From: Congeria kusceri | Taxonomy: Eukaryota > Mollusca > Bivalvia > Myida > Dreissenidae | Length of the DNA: 64,000 nucleotides | Direction: 5' to 3' | NCBI GenBank assembly: GCA_027627225.1 | Contig: CM051029.1 | Location: 14,342,659 to 14,406,658, forward strand | Shown: positions 45,365 through 59,300 of the stretch, piece by piece | Layout of the letters: each line of letters begins with the position of its first letter | Position numbering within the stretch: the first letter of the stretch is position 1 | Translations under genes and position numbers: made by a program | Notes under the pieces: generated by a model | The model's database searches: none | Told to the model about the DNA's origin: nothing | Seen by the model: only the letters and a program-made list of their open reading frames with translations

Positions 45365-45681
45365 GCAGTCGTGCAATGTGTCTTTGACAACAGATCGCAA
45401 TCTTGTGGAGCTAGGATCAAGTGTGACTATGTCATGTCGCGTCTGCCCTGTCAACACCCGAGTGCTGCTCACCTTGAATGAAGAGCAAGTCGCTCAGTTC
45501 TGGAAACCAGTCGGAGCCTCTGTTGTCGATATTTCTGCGTACTCGGTTTCTGCTTATACCACGAATAATATTACAGATTATTTACCTCACAGTATTGAGT
45601 TTTACTACCGACAAAGCTGGCGCGTATGCGTGTTTCATTCAAGGTTCAACAAATACGGCGTCAGTAACGATATTGAATACA
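45365..45681 (+). pseudogene. Plus-strand Ig-like exon with a frameshift
   Basis: Acceptor TTTACCCTTTTCAG and donor ATACAG/GTATAT bound a segment that starts in phase 1 as an Ig domain (SLTTDRNLVELGSSVTMSCR, first Cys). Its second half (FTTDKAGAYACFIQG, with the D-x-A-x-Y-x-C motif) is in a different frame, shifted near 45590-45610. So the Ig fold spans two frames. Either a pseudogene or an assembly error. An upstream open segment (44930-45070) exiting in phase 1 at CAAAG/GTCAGT could be a preceding exon, but I do not recognise it. Confidence 0.5.
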
Positions 45682-45879
45682 GGTATATAATTTTAACCAA
45701 TTGAGTGCTGGTATGGAATTGTTAATCAACTTCACATGCATTCTATGTTTGTAAGTGTTTGATGAGTGATGAAAACATTACGACTCATTCGTTGACATTG
45801 CAGCATTAATGTGTTGACCAGCCCAGCGGGGCAGCAGAAGGGAATGAAACATGATCAGGGGCAGCACCCTTTTATATTA

Positions 45880-46026
45880 GTAGTAGTAGCGTAGTAGTAG
45901 CGTAGTAGTAGTATTAGAAGTAGTAGTAGTAGTAGTAGTGGAGGCAGTAGTAATAATAGTAGTAGAAGTAGTGGTAGTAGTAGTAGTAGTAGTATTAGTA
46001 TAGTAGTAGCAGTGGTTTTAGTAGTA

Positions 46027-46073
<47 letters not shown>

Positions 46074-46225
46074 TATAGTGGTAGTAGTAGTAGCAGTAGC
46101 AGAAATAGTGGTTGTAGTGGTAGTAGTAGTAGTAGTAGTAGTAATAGTAGTAGTAGTAGTAGTAGCAGTAGTAGATGTAGTAGTAGTATTAGTAGTAGCA
46201 GCAGCAGCAGTAATAGAAGCACTAG
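45880..46225. repeat. AGT trinucleotide microsatellite
   Basis: About 345 bp of (AGT)n with interruptions. The poly-Val frame across it is an artefact. Confidence 0.97.
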
Positions 46226-46562
46226 TAGTAGTACTGGAGCATTGGTAATTTCTAGTTACAAAACGGAAACTAGTTAATTGACAATACCAATGCTTTACAA
46301 TACTAAAGCTTTTTTTTAATATATAAGGATAACTGTTACCTTAATTTATTTCTTTTGATACATTTTTTACAAGTATATACCGAATTTCGAGTATTGTACA
46401 ATTATACTGTTATATGTATTGATGATGAAAATAAAGCATGTTTTGTGTTTTGTCTGGCTTTACTGTACGTCAAATTTCACGAGCTTTCTATTACAACACA
46501 GTCATCATGGAATATGTTCAGGATACACTTCTCAATTACAGTTTTTACATTTGGGACTGGAT

Positions 46563-46750
46563 CAGTACAATCTGCTTGAAAATGAAGTATGCTCACATCA
46601 TCTACTTGAACTTTATTTTTATATTTTAGTTCAGTACAATCTGCTTGAAAATGAAGTATGCTCAATCATCTACTTGAACATAAGTACAATCTTTTAGTTC
46701 AGTACAATCTGCTTGAAAATGAAGTATGCTCAATCATCTACTTGAACATT
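46563..46750. repeat. Three-copy tandem repeat of 68-69 bp
   Basis: 'cagtacaatctgcttgaaaa' begins copies at 46563, 46632 and 46700, each with 'tgaagtatgctca' and 'atctacttgaac'. Confidence 0.9.
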
Positions 46751-47640
46751 TGTAAAAACGGTCAACACATATAGTTCAATAAGAAGTGCGTAGTGATATG
46801 ACATGCTATAAATATAATTAAACCAAAGATGTTTATTATATTAATGTAAATCCAGTTTTGTCAAACGTAAAATTGGGTCATCGTTTACTGCAAATCTACA
46901 CATGTAACAAAAATAGATTGGTACTGAATATATCTTGATTGATATACATATCTGTTTTACTTAAAAATACATGTCACTTTAAAAAATGCAAAACAACAAA
47001 TGCAAAAATATATAATTCGAATAATTTCTTATAGTAACTAGTAAAAAATTGTGTTTCCAATACAGTTAAGTAGAATGTATATTATTTTCTCGGTTATACC
47101 ACAATGCGTATTAAATCTAAAAAAGTAATTACTGAGACTGAATTATTTTAATAAACAATGCTATTTTCATAAATAATGCTATTTTAACTGCATTTGCTTT
47201 GATTTGTGGCAATTAAACACAGGATTATTCAACCGGGATTCTTGTCTGCAAATCTGGCTTTCTAGAAATATGTGTATGTAAAGAAATTAAATGAAAGAGG
47301 ACATAAGCAGATGTATGCAGTTGTATGGATCGACTTTATAAATATATCATGAACTTGTGGGTTAGGATATTGCATGTAACACTCACAAAATGTGAATACT
47401 GAAATAAATTTGCGATGGTATATTAAGTAAATACGTTTCAGGCTTTTTACATAATATTGTTTTCACAATTTGGTGAATGTCTATTTAATACAGACGCAAA
47501 CACTATTGAAGCGAAATGCTATATTGACTGTTATGTCCGGAATACATTCCACTTGCGGTCCCCACTGTTTTAGTATAAACATGTAACGCACTATAAACTG
47601 ACTTAGTTTTTTGTAATCTAACATACATTTGCTTTACACA
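46751..47640. other. No recognised feature
   Basis: AT-rich; nothing supported. A copy of 'aataatgctattttcataaa' here recurs near 48120. Confidence 0.4.
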
Positions 47641-47890
47641 GGCCGTGTGGCTTCTGGATGGACACATTTTTATCAAAATTGCACTACTGCACACAAACCA
47701 TCACGTCCGACATTCGTTGGTTTGTGCCAGGCGTACTATTTTAGCACAACCCCGGAACAAGGCTATACAAGCAGTAACAGCAGTAGTAGTAGAAGTAGTA
47801 GTAGTAGAAGTAGTAGTAGTTGTTGTTGTAGTTGTAGTAGTAATAGTAGAAATAGTAGTAGGAGTAGTAGTGGCAGCATCATCAGCAAGA
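47641..47890 (+). repeat. Short open segment running into an AGT/AGC microsatellite
   Basis: From an acceptor-like TTTGCTTTACACAG a frame VASGWTHFYQNCTTA and on is open for about 45 codons, then enters (AGT)n at 47772-47890. The first part could be an exon, but no domain is recognised; the repeat part is clear. Confidence 0.5.
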
Positions 47891-48164
47891 GCAGTAATTG
47901 TACAATTATTATTGGTATACCATAACATTTCATATTATACTTTGTATGTTTATGATATTTTATTTATTTCGCTGAAATCTTATTTAACGTTATTTGATTC
48001 AAAATATAATCATACACACACGTCATGTATATGGTATATGATACAAAGTAGAAGTATGTACATTATATCACCATGTGTATTTAAGCTAAACAGTAATTAT
48101 TGTGACTCAATTATTTTAATTAATAATGCTATTTTCATAAATAATGCTCAAATCGTGTGAAATT

Positions 48165-48785
48165 GTGCGCAAGGATGCTTTTGCCTACATATTAAAACGA
48201 ATGAATATACACGGTAAGTAAGACAGCGGTGGGAACGATGCGGCGGAGAGGTGTTGGACCACTTAAGGTACAATCTTTTGAAGCTCCTGCGGCTGACTTC
48301 CCAGTTCCGGATTAATGGTCAGTGTCAGGAAAATGTTTTCGATCTATACAATATATTACCAATATAATACCAATGCATGCAAACCGGAAGTAGTGTTTCG
48401 CAACACGTGCGCCAGGATACGTTTGGAGTATTTAGACTATATTAATGCGTTTCTCGGGAACAGTGAAGCCGAGAGGCGTCGGACCACGTCCGGTAGGAGC
48501 GCTTTTGGTTCCCGCGGCTGCCTGTTTAGGTCAGGGCATCGATGCTCAAACCGTTTGGCGTTGAGAAATTTTGCGCCAGGAGACATTTTGCCTGTATATC
48601 AAAAGGAATATTCATGGGTAGTAAAGCAGCGTTGCGCAATTGCTAACTCTCTCGGAAACGGAGGCGTCGGGCTACATCCAGTAGGAGCGCTTGAGGTTCC
48701 CGCGGCTGTCTGATTAGGTCCGGGCATCGAGTCTCGAACCGTTGGCTGTAAACAAATTGTGCGACAAGAGACGTTTACACTGTAC
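48165..48785. repeat. Diverged tandem repeat of about 190-240 bp, three units
   Basis: 'gtgcgcaaggatgcttttgc', 'gtgcgccaggatacgtttgg', 'tgcgccaggagacattttgc' and 'tgcgacaagagacgtttaca' start at about 48168, 48407, 48571 and 48758. Each unit has a GC-richer part with 'gaggcgtcgga' and 'ggttcccgcggctg'. GC content is clearly above the surroundings. Confidence 0.75.
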
Positions 48786-48789
48786 AGGA

Positions 48790-49500
48790 AGTCCCCGCAA
48801 TCCAGTAGTAAATTGCGCTATTTAAGGTTTTACGTATTAAGCTAAAATGCGGTATCACAACCACTGAATTTAAAAGTGCTGATGGTTTCTGATATACGCG
48901 TGATTTTAAACATGTACTTTTTAATTATATGGCGATTAGACGGGGATTGCGGGCATATGAAGTTTCAAAACGGGTCAGCTTTGTTGCGTATTTTCGAATT
49001 ATCAAATTTTATCTATTTGAAATATGCTGTAATTAGAAATTGATTTATGTACACTGTTTAAAATTTAAAATTTAATTTACAATTCTTTTTTACCAGCAAT
49101 CGATTTAAAACGATCCAAATCTAGTTTCTGTATTCACATACATGTATTTCGTTAATACTTATTCAAACTTTAGGAAATGTTGCAAGTGATCTGAAGTTAT
49201 TTGTGTTATTTTTATTTGACTATTAAATATATAATATAAGAACAATAAGTACATGACAAACATAATTACTCGTACATATCCTTATTTGAATGTCGCCATC
49301 AACTGAGTGGGATGATGTTTGTTCCAAATTTGAACGTGTTCTCGGGTTTCAAGAAACAAACTTTACTGTTTGAAATATTAAACTAACCTTATTTTATTAT
49401 TTACTGATTGATAGATGACACAAATGAATCGACGTTCGAATTAGGTATAATATGCATAATTGTATTAACACTTGAATATTATAACTAGCTGACACAAAAT
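48790..49500. other. No recognised feature
   Basis: AT-rich spacer. Confidence 0.4.
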
Positions 49501-49690
49501 GTACAATATCGGTCAAGCAGTTGTCTGCGCTCGACCTGGTATCACAGGTTCTACTCCAATTGTAATTGTACAGTATCGGTCAAGCAGTTGTCTGTGTTCG
49601 ACCTGGTATCACAGGTTCTACTCTACTTATGATTGTACAGTATCGGTCAAGCAGTTGTCTGCGTTCGACCTGGTATCACGGGTAGACATT
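49501..49690. repeat. 67-bp tandem repeat, three copies
   Basis: 'gtacagtatcggtcaagcag' starts at 49501, 49568 and 49635; each copy contains 'cgacctggtatcac'. Confidence 0.92.
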
Positions 49691-49772
49691 GAATAGCATA
49701 AACAGTAATACATTGCGTAGATAGAAAATGAGGAAATACACATTTTCTTACAAAATACAATAATCCCGTTTT

Positions 49773-49824
49773 AAAAGTGGGCAATTTTTTCCATTTTCAA
49801 AAATGGAAAGAAAATTCCCACTTT
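49773..49824. repeat. Hairpin-forming palindrome
   Basis: 'aagtgggcaattttttccat' faces 'atggaaagaaaattcccact' around a few bases. A third partial copy (agaagtgg) follows. Confidence 0.7.
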
Positions 49825-50456
49825 CAGAAGTGGAAAAATAATCCAGTGGGAAAATTCAAAATGTAAAAATTATAAAAAACGCTTGTAAGGATTTTCAGAA
49901 ATATTAAACAACACAATGTTTTAACTAACCCAATATTATCTGCTTAATTAATAAAATGTGTTTTTTTTGGCTAATCATTTTCAAACGAGAATTAGTACAA
50001 ACAGTTTAACAACGCTTAATACGCATATATATGCAATTAAAAGGCTTATTTAAAATAACAATGAAAACTACATTGCACGAAACATAAATTACCAATACAC
50101 AAGTAATCAAAATAGCATGTATGCACTAGTTTTGACAACGACTGAATACAATATGTACGATGGTAGTATCAAATCCTATACCGATGCAATATCTAACAAT
50201 TTTAAGTGTCTTTACAAAGTTTGCTTATGTGGAAAATGCGACTTATTAAAACAACCAAAGCATTTACATACGATAAAAAATATTTTTATTTTTTTTGGAA
50301 TTGTATATTAAATACAATATTGTGCCTATCTGAAGGGGCTGACTCAGTTGCAAAGGAGCGACGGAAACGCACAAAAAATGAACCTTCATGTAGACTTAAG
50401 CACGACATAATGACTTGAATTGAATGCGGTTCATACTGTTCGTTTTGGTAACAGAG

Positions 50457-50579
50457 TTGTGACGCACCATTAATAAGGTTGCTGTAATGAAAATGTATTT
50501 ATTAGTACGCGAGTAGAAGCGTTGTGACGCACCATTAATTAGGCTGCTGTAATGAAAATGCATTGACAAGTGCGCTAGA
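50457..50579. repeat. 64-bp direct repeat, two copies
   Basis: 'gttgtgacgcaccattaat' begins at 50457 and 50521, each followed by 'gctgtaatgaaaatg'. Confidence 0.9.
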
Positions 50580-53500
50580 TTGCCGTTAAAATGGATCCTA
50601 ACACATTTAACAATTAATGTATAGACTTACAATAAAATAGGACCATTTCATTTATTAACTAAAATACATAACAAAACCTTCTAAACATTGCATAGATCAA
50701 CAATCGCTGTGCTAAAGGAAAATAATCGAGATGAACTTTTTTTACGTGCAACATGTCGTTAAAAAATAAAATTTAACAATAAACAGTTTGTATTTATTTT
50801 CATTTCAAATGCATGTACATGTTTAACAAATATTAAATACTCTAGGAATTGTCTATCAAAATATTACATAGATTTTTTCATAGTAGATATCTGGCCTATT
50901 GCTGTTTTGACAATATGTACAAGAGAATGAATTGTTATTTATTCATGCATTTCGTTATATTTTGTCATTGCCGTAATGCAAACATTTGAAATATATTTAT
51001 AAAAACGCAATCATTTCTGGACTTTTTGATAAGTACTGTGTGTTTATTTAGTGACATACAACGTATATTAGATATTTACTTATCTGTCAATGTGTTTATG
51101 CATTTTTAAGCTTGTCTGCAATACGTCGACGGGTTTTATTTATTGGTGTCGATCTGATAACCTTTCGGCGAGGCTACGGCTATTAATTTTCTGCAAGTAT
51201 CCATTTGCAAATATACTTGACATGAATTTTCAAACATGCTTTCACGATAGGGCACATTTAATTTCATCGATTACATACGTAGTTGAGAAACATCGCTGAC
51301 AAATTATGAATCCAGTACAAAGAAAGATCTTAAATCAACTAATGGATCGATTGTTAATACGTATTATTTATACTGGCACACCGAAGTACCGGTAAACAGC
51401 GTCGATTAATTATATATACAATTACAATGCAATACATCTGTCATTCGTCAAATATTTGCCAACACATAATGTTTTCGAGTGTGTGTTTAAATTATATTAT
51501 TAAAAAAATATACAACTCTTGTGTCAACTAACAATGTCTGGCCATGAATTTCGCATGACTAGAAACAACAAACGATGCAAACTTGAGTAAATATCGTTGT
51601 CATATATATTGCGAATTAAAACTACTTTGTAAAAGAGTTAATTTTTAATATTTGTTTTATATTTACGAAAATAGCATTTACGAAGCACAGAAGCTACTTA
51701 CAGTTGTGTATATTAAATATAATATGGACTACAATACCAACAATAGTATTGAAAAAGCTGCAAGCTTTATTGCCACTTCTTCTGTATACAGATGGGTATT
51801 CTGACACTTTATGAGCATAACGTGTTTATCAAACGTCGGCATGTGTGTTGATATGTTTGCATTAAGGTTTATATATTGAGCACAGAGCGATACAAAGCCA
51901 AGGGGGAAGAGGTTAATATTAAAACTAAGTGTATGTGGCTGTGATATATTTTATCAATTAAACATTATTGCCGTACGTACCTTAATGCGACATGTTTGAA
52001 TACACATACTACCTTATATTTTAAAATGCAATGTTCATACAAACCATTCATAATGCTCCTGTGAGAGAGTGAATAAGTTAGTAACTGAATACGTGAGAGA
52101 GTGAGTAAGTTAGTAACTAAATAAGTGAGTGAGTGAGCGAGTAACGGTTGTGATACCGAGCGAACGATCTAAACAATGAATACATGAATCTGTGCTTTAA
52201 CGATTATTTTTATGATGATATTGGTCATACTAATGTTTAATTGGCATTTGCAGCAACGCGATAGCAACCCAGATTTACGACAAGAAATATAGTACACATG
52301 TACTAATCGATTTGGTTTTTCGCGCATGTGCACACGTATAATAAGATGTAAACAACCGAAAGTGCAAAGGATGACAATTATAAGAGTTTATATAAACTCA
52401 ATGCACTGTTTGATATGATATATACTTGTTGAATTGTTGTTTGTATAAATATAAACAAATGTACATATCTAGTCGTAAACGTGCGAAATAGACGAAGACA
52501 CATCGAATGTGAAGCATGCTTGGTGTACTGCAGCCTGTGTTCATATTGTAATAATTTCCTTTAAAACACTTTCAACCGAAACGCACGCATCTGCTAATTA
52601 ACTTTAAAGTAAACTTCCTCTATGTGTACATGTTCGTAACATTCCTTTGAAACACGTATCTATTTTTTGTCAACACATTATAGAATTGAATAAAATCACT
52701 TGTGATTTAAGTTAATTGTGATGTATAATTGCTTCTAATTAATCTTCCGTGTTTACGTGCTCAATGAGTATATGCTATTAGCATGCTGAACTACACACGT
52801 GTATCAATTTTTATCACTAGTATTTGACATACTATTTGAGGGCAGATCATGGGTACATGTTATCGTAGCTCTAGTAACACAATCATTCAACATTAGCATT
52901 TAAACTATAATCTGTTTGCAATGGCAATACATAAAGTAAGTCGAAAATATATATGCATTTGGAAGTAATTATTTAAAAAAATAAAAAATAAAACATACAA
53001 TAACCGATTGCATAACATGACAAATCTTAAAATCATGTGCACAAGCTTATATCTCATTACGCGCATATTGCACGTTTAACGAACGAACAGAGTTCAGTTG
53101 CATGTAGTGCATATTTATATACATATGACACTTACATAAAGACACATAAACATCATCAAGTATGAAAAAACATATACACATGTAAAGGAAAGAAAGCCTT
53201 AAATCAAATAAATAAATAAACATCATTATAGTTGTCATTGTACTACTTATACAAGGTTTGAAACTAGTTTACGTTCGGAATGTAATAATGTACATGTATG
53301 TCGAAGTTTTAGTTATTGTTTAATGTTTAACATACAAAAAAACACGTACATGAGCTAAATAGTGACATAACAATTGCATTGTTAGGTAACATCGCGTTGC
53401 TTCATTCAATTAGTAATTGTTTATTGTTTAATCTACACATTACACGTACGCGAGCTCAGTAGTGACACGGTAGTAAATTTAAGTAATCAGTTGCTTGATC

Positions 53501-56129
53501 TTAGTCTTAAAATTAGGATTAATGTAACGCGGCAATAATTCCGTGCGCACTACTTTAGTAACATGCATCGTACTATATCCCTTGATATGAGCGAAATGTA
53601 GTGACAATTTCTGAATAGTAGTACACATTTTGTGAAATATTAAATATACTTTCGATGTTGTTTCACGTTCATCCGGGTACATCTTAGCTACATTGAACCT
53701 GTATCACATGATACCAACTTTGGCAATGCCCTTATATGGTAAATCTGACAGTGATATGACTACTGTATCTTGCATACTAACAACTCCATTCCGTGCAACT
53801 AATAGTTGCTATAATTGGTATTGATTCAATTTTTGTAATCGTTGTACTCGTACAAAACTGATGTAAACATAACAGGTCGAATACCATGTATTATTAATGT
53901 CTCCATTTGTCAATGCCTTGTATTGTGTAAGCATCAGTATATCGCGTATAGACATGGCGTATATAGGTAAATATGAACGATGTCTGAATGCCATAACATA
54001 GGACCGTTTGTGTTTGGTGTTGTCCATTTTGTTATGTATTTTGCAATTGTGCTATTGGCAACTTGCTTGACAAAAATGATCGCATGATGCAAACAATGTT
54101 TCTGTTGTTTCATTCATTTTTCATACATCTGGAGGGTCATATTTGAATATTTTTTTACTTACCACTTCTCTTACACGTTATTTTTTATTTATAATTTCCT
54201 GAATTCTTATCAAGCCATTTCATTTCCAGTTTGTCTATGCAACATAAAGCTGCGTCCCTGTAGATTGCGGGCAAATGTATTATTTCATAAATATTTTCGC
54301 GCAGATAATAGCTTGTATTGGTTCACATAATTATTAATTAACAGGCTTGCAAGATTCTTTTTTCATTTACAAGCTTTAGATCCGCTGTATTGATAAACCG
54401 TTCTTACAATCGTATTAAAATATTGTCTAACTGCTATGAGAAAGTTTTAAAACAAACATTGCACACATTTAATCTTTAAAATCTTTCGTCTGAAATGTTT
54501 TGAAAATAGTTTTACAAATAATGAATATAGCAAATTTGCATCAGAGAAGTTTAAAACCAGTTCATTCAAAACTAGTGTCATACAGTGATGGTAGATTTAG
54601 CGAATACTCCTAATACATAATACATGAAACTTAATGGAATACATTAGGTAATAGGAAGCGCGATATTATAATAAATATTCACTGTATTTATAGTACTTTA
54701 ATAATGTGCACAGTAAATATTGTGCATGCGGTATGTAAGCAGTGTGTTATTGCCATTTGCATAAATGTGTATAGACGCTCTATATGGAATTAAACTTCCG
54801 CATTCATCCGGTACACGTTATAAAGTATGTTCGTAAATGTTCCTTAGTGTCATTAGTATTATTCAATTTAATCATGGCTGCCTGAAATATAAGTAAAATC
54901 AAATCCAAAAATTTTGTTGCAGTAAAAAAGTATTTGTTTTTTACTAATCGGTTAAATTTGTATAACTCATCACACTGAAATCGCTATTCCGAACTAACAT
55001 TTAATGATGTGCATGTTCACGTTTTTTCATTTTGAATGTGATTAATATGATGATTTACAATATATATCACCTGTCGTTGTTGATACGTTTTAAGCAGGCG
55101 TTCCAGAACATATGCCTGAAGACATGTCCGCAATACAATTTTCGCACAGAATGGTCTTGTTCAATAAAGGTACAATTATAGGTAAGCAGATGCACTATTA
55201 ATCATTTTAAAATATTCATGATGCAATGTGGATGCTCGAAATAATATCAAAATCTGGCAGCGTACGGAGTTTATTTTGGACAATAGCTCATATACATTAA
55301 CCTGACACTGACGTTCATGAATGCGTACATGTCAAGTACTTTACCTTGAATATAAAATATGGTATAAGTCATGAAATCGATAATAACTCGAAACACGTGC
55401 ACGAACAAAACCTACTATTAATATAGGATATATTTCAAGCGTGTATTGTGCTAATCACGAGTACATGAATGTCAGGTTAAAGTGTCCGAACTTTACTCTA
55501 GTATATTTCATCATTTGTTAAAGGATGTCAAATTATGTCGCCTTGAATGCTCAGTGGTGTTAGTCAAATGATATGTTCTTGTTGTAAAGACGTAGCAACC
55601 ATTTAATGAACATTGCTGTGTTCTTGTCATTGGACCTGTTTTCGGACGAATACCATCAATAATACACAGATACATATCTACGAAATCGCAATTAACATGG
55701 TGTAAATGAGCATATAGAATCATTACTGGTGGAGTGAAATTGTGAGTACTTGTGATATGAAGAGCGTTTGTGAGCAACTGTTCATTTGATTATATTTGAA
55801 GAAAAAAGGAACGAAATGTTTTCGTCTTAATCAAATAATTATTTAACATAAATGTACAAATTGACGCCTTGTACTGATTTCATACAGCATGTATTACCAC
55901 ATAAAATATTATATTTAAGGGAAAATGAATCCGAATTGATCAATTGTAGCATATGACTTAAACACGACCATTCAGTTAGGCTATGTATAAAATGTAATTT
56001 TTGACAATTAATGTATTATATTACTACTTACTACCATCTGATACAAGACATTTGCCTACACATTCATGTGTTGATTTTTTTCCTGTGGTTTAGTATACAG
56101 GCAGCAGTATCGAATTGTAAATAAAACAT
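50580..56129. other. Long stretch without a recognised gene
   Basis: About 5.5 kb of AT-rich DNA. Only a short GTGA/GAGT-rich simple repeat at 52065-52142 stands out. Scattered 60-90-codon frames show no domain, no codon bias and no splice pattern I can defend. It lies beyond the 3' end of the Ig receptor gene. Confidence 0.45.
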
Positions 56130-56326
56130 TTACAGTGCAGAAAGCTTCATATTAACGTATTCCCGATCGTCGTCTGCTGACACGATTTGTCCTGACATCT
56201 CTGGTTGAAAGTCTGACGAAGTGTTGATGGCTCGCCGAGTGTCATCAGAGTAAAGAGTCGCATATTCACGGACTTCTAGTTCTTCAAGTGTCTCATAATT
56301 ATTTCCACGACGGGTAACTGGAGCAT
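56130..56326 (-). CDS. Ig receptor: terminal cytoplasmic exon with ITAM-like motif
   Basis: Acceptor TTCTTTTATTGCAG, phase 1 entry, 65 codons with stop. Contains NNYETLEELEVREYATLYSD, with two YxxL motifs seven residues apart, and DDDREYVNMKLSAL at the C-terminus, where YVNM fits PI3K/Grb2-type SH2 sites. Known for vertebrate ITAMs; use here is inference. Confidence 0.8.
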
Positions 56327-59300
56327 CTGCAATAAAAGAACAACAGTGAACATCGTTGACGGGATTGGTATTCAAATAGTAACGCTCAGACATTTTACTT
56401 ATTTAAACGAATTAAGCGTTTAAGATTAAACATGCCTGTGTCCATCCGAACATATATCAGAATGAGTAGCATATGAACACGCTTTATTAACGTTGTGGGC
56501 TTACTAACTTAAAAATTAATAAAGGCAACTATTGTCATTACCCAATATGTAGGTTGAATAACTTCCGTCTGTGTTTGAGAAGTTGCTAGTTTGCCTGAAT
56601 ATACAACAAACATAATGATTTGGAAATATTTGCAATATGCTTTACTTATTAAATCGTGTTGAGACGAGTGGTTCTTATAGCCATTATCTTTATATGCGTA
56701 GACAAGGACAAACCCACCAATGTATCAGATTACCCGATTTATATGATTTCTACACATATAGTAATGTCGGTCATACAATTTCTTACATTTCCATCACGAG
56801 ATCCTCATACTGGTCTGGTATTTCGTATTGTATGGCTGCGTTCTGGCCTGCAATAGCTAACGATATCATGATTTCTGATACAAATTAATCTCATTCATAA
56901 CGGTCGGTAATTATGTATCATGTAATGTTTGCGCATGATTCTTGCATGAAGATATTTTAGAATCTATAAGCATGCACTAGTAGAAATACATAAATCAATG
57001 TGCAAAATATCCGGATTTACAGTTAAGACTTTGGACCGAGTCTGGCTGTGGTACTTCTTTCACTGCATGGTTTTTGGATGTTTGTATATTGATTCTGCTT
57101 AAGTGTTCAGTGCATTGCAGTTTACAACATTTATTTCATTTTTAATTAATAGACTATTGGATCTTATAAAATAACATTTTAATGACTGGTTGCAATGGAT
57201 AAAGCACTACTATTTATAATGAATTAAATAATAATTACCTACCTATATTTTCGTATGTTCCGCCTACATGATTTATTGACCTTCAACGTATATTTAATAC
57301 ATGAAATACAACTAATAAAGACATTGCACTATCAAAGTATAAAAAACACAACAATGCAAAATAAACAAATACATTCCATAGAACTGCCTTGCAACTAACA
57401 TCTGCTTCAATAAAATTTACGTGAATCAACCATTCATATATATTTGTTAATAAACTAGAAAGCACTTTTGTTTAACTTCACACCATGCGATCATATGATT
57501 TAAACTAAATGCTAAATGAGTCATACCTTCTCGTTAGTTTTTGTTTTGCATCAGATTTTTGCAATGCTAAAAACACACAATAAAAAACAACAACATGTAA
57601 ATGCAAAGTACATTGGACTAAGTAAATAAAACAAAAAAGAGACTGTCGTAGTAAATATTGAACAGCGTACACTGTGTTAATGAAAATATTATTTTACATG
57701 TTTAATTATATAAAAGTAATACGTATTGCTCAACAATAAGATGAAGTTATAATCGTTTAACAACATAGATTTACCTCGTGTTCTGTATCTCCATATCATC
57801 ACTATAACGAAGACTATGATACCAACTCCTGTAGCAGCACCTATTGCACCACCAATAGCAGGGGCAGCCGAGCCCTTGTCAACTATTATTACACAAATAC
57901 ATTTGAACTATGGCACACAATTCAAATCCATGCACATATCAAGAATTCATTTGCCGATCTTCAGACAACAGTTGATATAAACACTTTCAACAGTAGAAAT
58001 TACCTGCATTCACAAGTGTAGTTCCTGTTATTTCCTTTGTCCAATCTGATTTGCCTATTTTGTTTGCCGCATGCATTTGGATTTGGTATGCTGTGCCAGG
58101 TTTTAATCCCTCCATGGTCCACGTATAGCTAATAAAAGAACCTGCTACGTAGATATATCTCCAGCTTTCAATATCAGCTTCTTTGTATCGAATAGTGAAG
58201 TTCTGATCTAGGCCGCCATTAAAACCAGGGACCCATGTTACTACAATCTCCGTTTTGCCTACTCGGTCAATAAGCAAGTCCTTCGGAACATATGGTCTGG
58301 CTATAACATTTGTACTCGTATATTATAAATACAACATATGTATATTAAAACGCGATTATAATTGTGAATATACCATAATAATCATTATTTAACTCAAGTA
58401 AGGTGTTACTATGTGTTGTTTTACAAAATAATTTACAGAAAACAAACAAACATAGTCAACGTTGTAATATATACCTACATTGTGCGTGTAACGCAAACAC
58501 CTCCACCGCTGAGCCCACTGTGTTGGTAACGTTCACTCTATATTCTGTATAATCTTCAACTTGCACGCTGAGAATCACCAGTTTTGTCTGCAATTTGTCA
58601 TCGGATATATTGATAAAAAAGTTGTTGGAGTCAATAGACACAATTTTCCATTCATCATCTACACGCCTGTACCAAGTGAAGTCGGAAGACTTGGGTTCAG
58701 GATAGGCCTTTATCGTGAAAGTAAACTCAGCCGAGTCGTTAGGAGCTCTGTACAATTCGGTCATTGGAGGGGAAAACGGCGACGCTCTTGGTGAACCTAT
58801 GCAAGAACACATTGTATAGTTATGCACTTTTAAAGATTGATAGTCGATGTATTTACTCGTAACGAAGGATGCTATGATATACTTCATCACTTACAGTTAA
58901 TGAATAGAGTCAGTAATTGTTTGTTTTGTCCTTTGTTGTAACGGTTTTTAGCCATGCATTTATATTTTCCAGCATCATATTCACATCTTGCTTGGTGTAT
59001 GTGAGTTTTGGCTTTCTGTGCTTCTGTCTCAACTAGACTTATTTCACTTCCACTAGTTGCATTGATGACACTAACATTAGGTGGAGGGTCACCATCGGCA
59101 TCACATACAAGCTCTATTGTGTCACCCTGGTCAACGACGATGTTGTTGCTAGTTTCATTGGCTTTGAATGTCCGTATATATGCCCCATCTGTAAGAATAC
59201 CTTCTTGTGAAATGTATTTGTGCAATAATATATGTTTATCAATGCCAATGGTTGAAACATAAACTTGTTATATGTAGTAGACGATCTATATCATAAAGAA

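Noticed and set aside
46012..46248. Poly-valine open frame
   Set aside because: Translation of an AGT microsatellite.
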